Shown: one piece after another, positions 41,621-50,649 of the stretch
Numbering within the stretch: position 1 is the stretch's first letter
Layout: every line of letters begins with the position of its first letter
Virus record (IMG/VR): IMGVR_UViG_3300030328_000938
Coordinates: 1-60,294 of that record
Source: a virus
Length of the DNA stretch: 60,294 bases
Strand: one strand, 5' to 3'
Position numbers and translations under genes: made by a program
The notes under the pieces: model-generated
Told to the model about the DNA's origin: nothing
What the model saw: only the letters and a program-made list of their open reading frames with translations
The model's database searches: none

Positions 41621-44600
41621 TGGCTGAGAATATGTTATTCGGGAAAAGTCTAGAGCAATTCTTAGATGAAGAATTAAAAGGAATTAATACATCAACAGAG
41701 TATGCAGACCCTTCAGGGGGAGCATCAGGTATAGTAAGTGATAGTCAGTATCGAGGAAGAGGTGCTGTTCCTTCTCCTATGGTAACAGATAGAGAGCCTT
41801 TTATAGATACTAATAATTTATTTGCTCAATTACAACATGAACCTGAACATTTCCCAGCTCACCTAAGACCTGATTCAGATAAGTCTATGATGGCTCATTT
41901 AGGAAGAGGTATTGTATCAGCTTTAGACTCAGCTAGTATGAATGTTGGTAGATTATTTATCCCGGGTAAAGGCTCGGTTGCTGAAACCTTGCCTGATATG
42001 TTTGAGAGTGGAAAACTTGATTGGTTAAAGAGTGATAACTCTTGGCAAACTAAAGTATCTGACTCTCTTGGTGAAACTGTCGGTTTTCTAGGTTCATTTT
42101 CAATAGCAGGTGCGGCAGAGAAAGCAATTATAAAGAATATCCCTAGAGTAGGTTCTAAATCTATTGCAAAAAGCATAAAGAAAAAGGTTGCAGACCAACT
42201 TGAAAAAGGTGGACAGATAAAATGGATGTCCAATCAGGGTACTACGAAAGCAGAAAGAGAACTTTTAACCGAGGCTAGTGCAAAGTCTACATTTCAAAAG
42301 ATATATAAAGATGTATGGGATACACCTTTGTCTAATTATTCTCATGGATTTAGAAATGCATCTAAGCAAAACTCATTTAAACAAAAGGTTGAAGCAGGAT
42401 TTGCAGACGAATTTAATAAAGTATTAAATCAGAATGGTCTTGAGGCTTCAGATGACTTAGCTAAACTTGTAGGCGATGAATTTATGAGGTGGTATGGTAA
42501 GAATACTAAGCCTCCTGTAAGTGATATAGCTACTGCTATTCAAAGAATAATGGCTAAAGGTGGATTGCCCGGCTTGTCTAACCCAGCTTTTGGTGCGGCA
42601 GTAGGTGTAATTGGTCAAGAGGCTATTACATTCTCAATGGTTGAAATGTTAATGGAAGCAGTACAAGCGACAGATGAAGAAAGAGAAGCACATATAGGAG
42701 ATGTTGGTTTTCACGCGGCAGGTATGGGTATGTTACTTGGTGGTATAAGACTTATTCCGGGTGGTAAAACAAAGGCTAATACATTATTTCCTAATCCTTT
42801 TGGTGGCAAAGATGGTGGATTTTCTATGTTTAGAAAGCTAATCTTAGGAAGGAAACCATATAAAGGTAGAGTTGATTTCACAAAAAATTCAGAAAGAATG
42901 GCATTATTAAATGTTTGGGAGTATCTATCTAGTAGGAATCTAGGTACTGGTGCTTTAGGAAAGATAATGCAAGACTCTGCAAAGAGACATAAGCATCATT
43001 TAAATAAAGTTTTTGGAGGAAGAACAGGAAAGAACTCTACTAAAGTACATGATTATACTCTTAAAGAACTAGAAGCAGTTCTTAATCAATCTGGCTCTGG
43101 CATAAGAATGATTAATGGAAAGAAAGTAAATCAGAAAGAGGCTATAGCAGAGATAATGGCTGATGCATTAGATGATGTATATTCACAGTTTAGAGGAAGG
43201 TGGGTAAAAGATTTCTTTAGAGAGTACGCTACTGATTTTACAATGTCAACTCCTAGAATGTTATTAGGTTCTATGGCTATGGGAGGCGGTCCGAAGATGT
43301 TGGTAGACCCTGATATTCCTTTTGAAGACAAAGTACTTGGCTTTGGTCTTGGTGGCTTTATGATGAAGAGAGGTAAGTCCCTTAAGTATTACAATAAAAA
43401 GGGACAGGCAATGGAACATGAAGGATGGATAGGTGGAAAAAGAAAAGAATTTTATTCTAAGTCAAAATTAGGTGAATCTCATTTAAAAGAATTATCCTCA
43501 ACAATGAAACTTATGGGTGCTAATCCTAAAGAGCATTGGCATTGGGGAAATATGGCTGACAATTTAGATATAGACCCTCGTATGCCGTGGGTTTCTAGCT
43601 TTAAGGATACAGAGACTAGAGAGAGTAGTAAGGTTAGAGAAGAGTTTCTTAGAGAAGAAAATGGTAAGCGTGTCTACACAACAGAGAAAGAACCGGGAGA
43701 GAAGCAGATAAGAAAAGAAGGTAAGAATGACCCCGGTGACCATATTAAAAAATTATACAAGCACTTCGTTGTTTACTCAGGGAATAAGCACTTTCAACAT
43801 CATGTAGAAGGTAAAGAACAATTCGTAAAGGATTGGGAACATCTAACAAGTAAAGAGAAGAAGCAGTTTGAGAAAAATATGGAAGACGCTGGTATTAGGG
43901 AAGTAAATGACTTTCTTGATGTGATGATGGAAACTAAGATGGCAGGTCTTGACCAAACAGCTATAGAGGTTGCAAGTAATCTTCGTAATGCTGTTGAGCA
44001 ATTACAGAAAGTATTACCTGAGGGTAGTAAGCGTTTGATGAAAGTTATTGAGGGTGATAGATTAAAATTTGTAAGACTCGACTCTAGAAGAGATGGTGAC
44101 TCTAAATTAACTACAGACCAAGCTAATATGATTGAGAGATATAATTCTTATGTCGAGTTCTTAGTTAGGTCAGGTAAGGCTGAATTAATAAACAGAAGTC
44201 CTTCCGATATTGGAACTATCATAGATTCAAAAACTCCTGGCGTTAAAGAATTTATGACACAGATGGAAGCAACTCATATAGGATTCAATAAGGCATTTGG
44301 TGGTAGAGAAGGTGAAATTCTTCTAGAGCCAACAGATGGTGTTTTTATTGATTACCATAGATTTGCAATGATGCATAAGAATGTTAAAATGGGAAGTGCT
44401 TTTTTATCTTCAATCTTTGAATCAGGTTACAAAACAAAGCATCAATTTAATAAACAAGAATTACAAAAAGCTGGGGAGTTAATTCGAGAGATATTCCAAT
44501 CCGAAAAAGGATTTCCAATACAAAAAATTGAGGCAGGTAAAGGTCAGCAACTATTTGCTGAGACTATGCTTGAAGTTTTAAAGCCTTACTTGGCTACTCC

Positions 44601-47600
44601 TACTCCAGTTAAAGGTGGGGAGTTTACTGGTAATAGAAGTGGTGCTAAGTGGAGAGAAAAGATAAAGACACTAGACTTAATACTTCAAAAGAATGGTGTT
44701 ACTTTAGTGGGGGACAGGTATCAAAATGTTAGGATGGATTTCATTGCTAATATGAGAAGAGAGTCTTTGATTCACAAAATAAGACATGGAAATGTTTTCA
44801 ACCCAAAGACAGGTAAGATTGAAAAAATAAATGCTGGTCATGTCGAACAAGTTGTTGCATTGGTTGAAGATGGATTTGTTAATAAAGATATGACATTGCA
44901 TAATGTTACTGATATTATGGATGGTCTTGGTAGAATGAAAGCTGACCCTAGACAAAGACTATTTGTTGATTGGGCAAATGAAAGATTAAATCTTAGAGAA
45001 CTAGATACTCCAAAGAAATTTAATGAAAAGGTTGCTCGTGAATATGGATTAGTAGAAAAACCTGAAAGCGTTAAGCAGTTATTTGAGAACCTTGAGCAGT
45101 CAGCTCAGAGTATGGTTACTGAAGGTAATGTAAAGAATATAAAGGAAGCTAGACAGCGTATAACTGAATCATGGGGAGATGTTCTGCATCTATATAAAGA
45201 TGTTGTTATGCCACTTGTAAAGACTACTAGGGTGATTAATGGTAAAAATGTTACATCTGGTATATTGAATCTAGATAAGAGTCAAAATCAAGCTAGAGAT
45301 ATAGGGGACTTATGGTCTATAACTCATAAGTTAAAATTGTTACAGAAAAAGAAGACTAGTTATAGTGTTGAAAAATTTATGGAAAAGATAAAGGAAGTCT
45401 CTCAAGACCCTAAGTCTGAATACTATGAAATATTAAACTTTGCATTAGAAGAGATAGCAATCAATCCTAATAATAGTCAAAGAGTAATGGAGTTAGCTCA
45501 AAGACATCTTAAGTATAAACCTGAGACTAATGAATTTGAGATGAAGTCTGAAACTCCTACAAGAAATATAGAAGAGTTTATTGAAGGTTTATCAAGACCT
45601 GAGTGGGGCGGTAAGGAACATATGGAAGCTCACTTCAGGCAGTATCAAAGAAGATTGCAAGAACAAAGTGCAGATGGTGGATATAAAACTGAATCACTAT
45701 CTGATATTGTAAAGAAAAATGCTCTTTATGATATGAGCTTTTCAGAAGGTGGAACTGTCCAGAGAAAGCATCCTACATTAACTGTTGAGAAGCAGATTCA
45801 AAATATGTATGATAAGTATACTGGTATGGGTAAGAGGGAGCAATTTAAAAAAGAACTTATACAACAAGCCGAGCAAAAGAATCCTGAGTTGGATGTTGTG
45901 GAGTTTGGTGAGAAAATGGATTCATTATTTCTTCAGTTGGATTCATCTATAAGAGTTACTAAGCAAAAAATTAATTTACAAGACCAACATAAATGGACAA
46001 GAGATGATAACCATGCTATAAGAAAAACTAGCGTATGGGATATAATGCACTCAGCTATTGGTTCTCCTATGGGTAAGAGAAATTTCCTACCTCAAATAAC
46101 AATGATTGACCAACAGATTATTAATGCTAATGGAAGAAAGTCTTCTTTAAGTAATAATGCTGAACTGGTTAATGAGCATCTATATAATGGAGACAGGGTT
46201 AATGTTAGAGAAAGTGCTAAGATAGCAGAAGGAAAGGGAGCAAAAGACCTTATAACTGAACCTGAACAAAGAGTTCTTTATAGGTTTGGCTCTAATCAAT
46301 ATGGATATGGTGTCAAAGCAGATACTAAGTCTTTGAATAGATTGGCTAATAGATACGCAGAGTATGTAATAAACAATGTTAAGAGTAAGGAAGCTCAAAC
46401 TGAAATTCTTGCAGAAGCTGGTGTTAGGTACAATGAAAAAACTAAGATGTATGAGGTAAATAGAGATGTAGATAATAACTATGTCGTAGAAAATATAGCC
46501 TCAGGTAATAGAGATTTCGTCAAAAGAGTTATGGATGATATGATTTATGGTGAGCTATGGGGACAAAGTTATTGGAATGAGATGAGAGCTTACGATACTC
46601 AAAGTAAAACAGATTGGCATAAGAGACTTAATTTATATAATAATGTATCTACTATTAAGTTAAGAACAGATAGCATTATGGATATATATAAAAGAAGGCA
46701 ATCTAGTGGGTTATATAAAAACGCAGAAGGACTTAGAGCTAACGAATCATTAAGAAAGTGGGCATCTGGTGATTACAGGCAGATGACAATAAGAGATGAG
46801 AAGGGTGGTTTTGATTCAATATTTAAAACTATTCAAAAACAACATGAACTAGAGATAGGGAAGCTACCTGATGGTGCTAAAAGAGATGCATTAGTTTCAG
46901 AGTATAATCAAATTAAAGATTTGCTTTCTGATAAAAGTAAATTCGATGGAATGACTATACTTAGAGATGAGTTGTTTGATGGTATGGCTAGTTTAATGGG
47001 TGCTTCAGGAGAGGGAGTTGGAGCTATAAAGCCTATAGTTATGAGAATAGGTGAACAACATTTTATTAATAAGACTGCATTTCAAAAGGATGCTACTTTA
47101 AAAGCAATGTGGGAAGCTAACCCTAACTTAGGTTCTATAACTTTTACTAGTGCAAGTAAAACTGTTATGAAGGATGGGAAGTATCACGAGTGGATGGAGA
47201 ATAGAATATTTGATGCTCCAGCAGACTTTAATCTACTTGCTATAGAGCCTTCCATGTATGGTAAAGGCATAGGCATAACTATGAAGCCTGAAGATGTTCA
47301 GCTACTTAGTGTTAAAGCAGAGAAGAAAAAGGCAACACTTAGTCCATTGCATACATCTGGTATGACTAGAGAAGGGCAGAGACAATTTATAGAAACTCAT
47401 GTAGAAAGAAAATATGATTTAGCTGAAAAAGATATTAATTCTCTTTACAATCCTCAGCAATTTAGTCAAGCAGTTGCATTTAATAGGGCGAACTTCCACG
47501 ATATGTATCAGGGAATGACTCTTGAAAGTAGCACAATGGGAGTACATCAAATGTTGGCTGAGGTTGGTGCTATTCCTCATATTTTTCAAGGTAAACAATT

Positions 47601-50600
47601 TGATAACATGATTAAAAAGAGACTTATTGATGATATTATATCATTGAAAGTTGATGGAGTATCAGCAGTAGTATCACCAGATGCTACAGGTGAATTGAAA
47701 TCTAGTATAATGTATAGTGAAGGAGGTAGAAGTAAAATTGCAGAGATTGGAGAATTAAAGCTCCCTCGTTATGCAAAAGATATGCCTTTCGATAGTAAAT
47801 TAACATCTGTTGTCCTTAAGTCTAGGAAAGATTTAAGTGTTGATGTGACTACTAAAGATATGAAAACAGTTCAAGAGATGGGATGGAAAGACCTTAACAC
47901 TCTTGGCGAATTACATTTCTTTGCTAACCAAAAAGGTTATGATGTATTAGTTGCATTAGAAAGAAACCCACATACTAAGCCAGACTCAGCTACTATACTA
48001 AGACTGCACAGCTTCAAGTCTAAGACCGATGGTGCAAACGCTACTGTTAATGCTGTTGACTTTAGAAGAGCGCAGGAAGGTGACCATGATTTAGATACAT
48101 CATCTTTTTATTGGGATACTGGCAATGAGGTTAGAAACTCTTATCTTAAACAAAGAGGTACTGTTCCTGATTCTGTTCCTACTGGAAGTAAGAATAATAA
48201 ATGGTCTACAAATGATATTGATGTGAATACAACCTCAGGACACGACAAGTATTTATCTAATGTTGAAAAAGGTGATATGTTAAAAGGTAAGGTTATGTCT
48301 TACCAACCTGTTATAGATGCATTAGAACATTATGTAGGTGCGAAAAAAGCAAATTCATCAGGCAATGAAACTATTATAAGAGTTGGTGCTGATTCATATA
48401 TAAAATTTAATGCTGATAAATTAGTTCAAATAAGACAACGACTTAGTAATGATATTCAAGGAATACTAGATGCTAAGGGTGGATTTGATGAGGCTATGTA
48501 TAGAAATTGGGAGAATAATTTCTTATTTGGCGAAGCTAATGGGCAACAACAAAGTGTTTTTAGTTACGCTAACAAGTCAGATACTAGAATGAAAGATGTC
48601 TATCAAGATGGAGGGTTTGTTAGTAATCCAGTACATCAAAGAATAATTAGAGACTTATTAATTACTCCTTATAGAGAATTTTCTAGACTAACATCAGGTA
48701 ATTGGGAAACAGGTGTGAGAGAAAGTGTTGGGATGGCTGAGTTTATGACTGGAGTTGAGTTGTATAATTCTAGATTAAGACGCTCTAAAGATAAAGTAAA
48801 AGAAATTATTAGAGAAGAATATGAAGGTCAGCAAAAAAGAGATGAATTAGATGCCATAGAGACTGGCTTTTTTGATGGTGGATTAACAAAGCAAATGCAA
48901 ATTTTAAGTAAGAACTATAGAGCAGAGCTAGACCATCTTACATCAAGAGATAGGCAGATGAGAAAAGCATACAAGCTAATGGAAAAGTCTAAGGTTATGG
49001 GTAATCTAGATAGGCGTAATCACGAAGCAGAATGGATGGACCAGGTATATAGTTGGTCTGGTAATTCAAATGTTCAGAACTTTTGGAGAGAACATAATTC
49101 TCATATGCAATCAAATGCTCAGAAGATTGAGTATGTTAGTTGGTTAACTTCAAAGCATAGAGATTTAGTTAAGCTAAGAAAAAATATAGTTCGTGAAGGT
49201 GACTTGATAGCCGCGAAGTCTTATGATAGGCAGATAGCAAATGTTAGAGAGATGAAAGATAGAGCATTAGGTGAGATGCAATATAAGTTTGACATGGATG
49301 GAAAGTTTTATAAGAAAAGTTGGAACAAAGATAGTCAGCAATTTGAATGGAAAAAATCTAAGCCTAAGGGAAAGAATAAAAAGAAGCAAAAACTATGGGA
49401 AGATATTATTCAGCATAAAAAAGATGCTATGAAGTGGGAATATATTCGCAAGATAAAGGGTAAAGAAGAGAGATTTAAAGCTGCGGCTAAGTTTGAGAGG
49501 AACTGGGAAAAGAAACATAGAAAGCAAGTCTATGAAGATTTACAAAAGAATGGTGTTCACTTCACCGATGTAAAAGACTTTGAAGCAGTACAAGCTCTCA
49601 TATTCCATGATGTATTTAGCTCTAAGGCTAATATGGAATTATTTGAAACAGGTAGTGGAAGTTTTGGCTCTAAGGATTTTCAAAACATATCCTATACTGC
49701 TACTAAAGCCGCGAAGAGAATAAATAAGATGATTAATAAGGCTTGGAGTGACTTCCTAGACCCTAAGAATGATAGGTATCCTAATCAAGAATTTGTAAAT
49801 GAACAAATATTTAGAGAAATAGAACATAGATATAATAATTTTGCAGAACAAAATAGCTTACTTGCTGAACAATTTTTATATAAGATTGCTACTCCTGAGA
49901 TAGATATATCTAGAAGAATGAGAATAGGGGAGAATTATTACCCAGCAGTTAAAGAGGGTAATCATCAGACACAAATAAATGCAGTTATGAAATTCATAAT
50001 GCACCCTGAAAGTCCATACACTCCTGAAATGAAAAGACAAATATTTCAAGATATAGCAGATGCATCAGGCAGGTCTTTCTTAGACTACTATGGAGTTACA
50101 TCGAATCAGGCTTTCAATGGTGGAGAACTAAGATTAAGTCCAAGTGGTAAGATGTTGGAGTATGGAGGTAGGGATTATTATGGTGATGTAGCTACTACAA
50201 TAAAAGACAAGGTATTGTTTTATGATAGACCTAATCCTTTTCAGTATGGAAGAGGTGGAACAGTTAAGGATTTACTATATGAGATGTCTCCTCAAGTAGC
50301 ACAGCAATTAGAATTAGATGGTTTAAGTAAGCTATCTCAATATGATTCAATGAGAATGTTGTACGGAATGGGTTCAGTAAGAGATATTGTGGCAAATAGA
50401 AATTTAAGTTTCATACCTCAAGGAATGACAAGAACTAAAAACGGAGCATATTACTCAATAAATGGATACAAGGATTATCTTAGGCAGATGGATATAGAAA
50501 TGAGTGGTGTTGTTGGTAACAATAGAACAAGTATGTGGAGAGAAGGTCCGATGAACAATATTAATTTAAAAGAACCTGCTACTAAGCAAAAAAAGGCACA

Positions 50601-50649
50601 AGAAAGCGTATTAGAGTTTATGAATAATTGTCCAGAGGGATTACAATAA
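41620..50649 (+). CDS. Giant internal protein (3009 residues) with DxDxD motif; candidate virion RNA polymerase
   Basis: By far the largest gene. The N-terminal 400 residues contain hydrophobic segments (ETVGFLGSFSIAGAAEKAI; GFHAAGMGMLLGGIRLI). The middle has no recognised motif. Around residues 2120-2170 the order is ERNPHTKPDSATILRLHSFK, then RRAQEGDHDLDTSSFYWDT, with acids at 2155, 2157 and 2159. I know this Arg-x-Pro...Ser...Leu...EGDxDxD...Y context from giant proteins of other phages. DxDxD is the catalytic-metal signature of two-barrel RNA polymerases such as crAss-like gp66 (DFDID). Charged coiled coils follow (RSKDKVKEIIREEYEGQQKR). It is probably packaged and injected. The polymerase call rests on one motif; a polyvalent toxin-like protein is the alternative. 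Confidence 0.5.
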   Translation: MAENMLFGKSLEQFLDEELKGINTSTEYADPSGGASGIVSDSQYRGRGAVPSPMVTDREPFIDTNNLFAQLQHEPEHFPAHLRPDSDKSMMAHLGRGIVSALDSASMNVGRLFIPGKGSVAETLPDMFESGKLDWLKSDNSWQTKVSDSLGETVGFLGSFSIAGAAEKAIIKNIPRVGSKSIAKSIKKKVADQLEKGGQIKWMSNQGTTKAERELLTEASAKSTFQKIYKDVWDTPLSNYSHGFRNASKQNSFKQKVEAGFADEFNKVLNQNGLEASDDLAKLVGDEFMRWYGKNTKPPVSDIATAIQRIMAKGGLPGLSNPAFGAAVGVIGQEAITFSMVEMLMEAVQATDEEREAHIGDVGFHAAGMGMLLGGIRLIPGGKTKANTLFPNPFGGKDGGFSMFRKLILGRKPYKGRVDFTKNSERMALLNVWEYLSSRNLGTGALGKIMQDSAKRHKHHLNKVFGGRTGKNSTKVHDYTLKELEAVLNQSGSGIRMINGKKVNQKEAIAEIMADALDDVYSQFRGRWVKDFFREYATDFTMSTPRMLLGSMAMGGGPKMLVDPDIPFEDKVLGFGLGGFMMKRGKSLKYYNKKGQAMEHEGWIGGKRKEFYSKSKLGESHLKELSSTMKLMGANPKEHWHWGNMADNLDIDPRMPWVSSFKDTETRESSKVREEFLREENGKRVYTTEKEPGEKQIRKEGKNDPGDHIKKLYKHFVVYSGNKHFQHHVEGKEQFVKDWEHLTSKEKKQFEKNMEDAGIREVNDFLDVMMETKMAGLDQTAIEVASNLRNAVEQLQKVLPEGSKRLMKVIEGDRLKFVRLDSRRDGDSKLTTDQANMIERYNSYVEFLVRSGKAELINRSPSDIGTIIDSKTPGVKEFMTQMEATHIGFNKAFGGREGEILLEPTDGVFIDYHRFAMMHKNVKMGSAFLSSIFESGYKTKHQFNKQELQKAGELIREIFQSEKGFPIQKIEAGKGQQLFAETMLEVLKPYLATPTPVKGGEFTGNRSGAKWREKIKTLDLILQKNGVTLVGDRYQNVRMDFIANMRRESLIHKIRHGNVFNPKTGKIEKINAGHVEQVVALVEDGFVNKDMTLHNVTDIMDGLGRMKADPRQRLFVDWANERLNLRELDTPKKFNEKVAREYGLVEKPESVKQLFENLEQSAQSMVTEGNVKNIKEARQRITESWGDVLHLYKDVVMPLVKTTRVINGKNVTSGILNLDKSQNQARDIGDLWSITHKLKLLQKKKTSYSVEKFMEKIKEVSQDPKSEYYEILNFALEEIAINPNNSQRVMELAQRHLKYKPETNEFEMKSETPTRNIEEFIEGLSRPEWGGKEHMEAHFRQYQRRLQEQSADGGYKTESLSDIVKKNALYDMSFSEGGTVQRKHPTLTVEKQIQNMYDKYTGMGKREQFKKELIQQAEQKNPELDVVEFGEKMDSLFLQLDSSIRVTKQKINLQDQHKWTRDDNHAIRKTSVWDIMHSAIGSPMGKRNFLPQITMIDQQIINANGRKSSLSNNAELVNEHLYNGDRVNVRESAKIAEGKGAKDLITEPEQRVLYRFGSNQYGYGVKADTKSLNRLANRYAEYVINNVKSKEAQTEILAEAGVRYNEKTKMYEVNRDVDNNYVVENIASGNRDFVKRVMDDMIYGELWGQSYWNEMRAYDTQSKTDWHKRLNLYNNVSTIKLRTDSIMDIYKRRQSSGLYKNAEGLRANESLRKWASGDYRQMTIRDEKGGFDSIFKTIQKQHELEIGKLPDGAKRDALVSEYNQIKDLLSDKSKFDGMTILRDELFDGMASLMGASGEGVGAIKPIVMRIGEQHFINKTAFQKDATLKAMWEANPNLGSITFTSASKTVMKDGKYHEWMENRIFDAPADFNLLAIEPSMYGKGIGITMKPEDVQLLSVKAEKKKATLSPLHTSGMTREGQRQFIETHVERKYDLAEKDINSLYNPQQFSQAVAFNRANFHDMYQGMTLESSTMGVHQMLAEVGAIPHIFQGKQFDNMIKKRLIDDIISLKVDGVSAVVSPDATGELKSSIMYSEGGRSKIAEIGELKLPRYAKDMPFDSKLTSVVLKSRKDLSVDVTTKDMKTVQEMGWKDLNTLGELHFFANQKGYDVLVALERNPHTKPDSATILRLHSFKSKTDGANATVNAVDFRRAQEGDHDLDTSSFYWDTGNEVRNSYLKQRGTVPDSVPTGSKNNKWSTNDIDVNTTSGHDKYLSNVEKGDMLKGKVMSYQPVIDALEHYVGAKKANSSGNETIIRVGADSYIKFNADKLVQIRQRLSNDIQGILDAKGGFDEAMYRNWENNFLFGEANGQQQSVFSYANKSDTRMKDVYQDGGFVSNPVHQRIIRDLLITPYREFSRLTSGNWETGVRESVGMAEFMTGVELYNSRLRRSKDKVKEIIREEYEGQQKRDELDAIETGFFDGGLTKQMQILSKNYRAELDHLTSRDRQMRKAYKLMEKSKVMGNLDRRNHEAEWMDQVYSWSGNSNVQNFWREHNSHMQSNAQKIEYVSWLTSKHRDLVKLRKNIVREGDLIAAKSYDRQIANVREMKDRALGEMQYKFDMDGKFYKKSWNKDSQQFEWKKSKPKGKNKKKQKLWEDIIQHKKDAMKWEYIRKIKGKEERFKAAAKFERNWEKKHRKQVYEDLQKNGVHFTDVKDFEAVQALIFHDVFSSKANMELFETGSGSFGSKDFQNISYTATKAAKRINKMINKAWSDFLDPKNDRYPNQEFVNEQIFREIEHRYNNFAEQNSLLAEQFLYKIATPEIDISRRMRIGENYYPAVKEGNHQTQINAVMKFIMHPESPYTPEMKRQIFQDIADASGRSFLDYYGVTSNQAFNGGELRLSPSGKMLEYGGRDYYGDVATTIKDKVLFYDRPNPFQYGRGGTVKDLLYEMSPQVAQQLELDGLSKLSQYDSMRMLYGMGSVRDIVANRNLSFIPQGMTRTKNGAYYSINGYKDYLRQMDIEMSGVVGNNRTSMWREGPMNNINLKEPATKQKKAQESVLEFMNNCPEGLQ

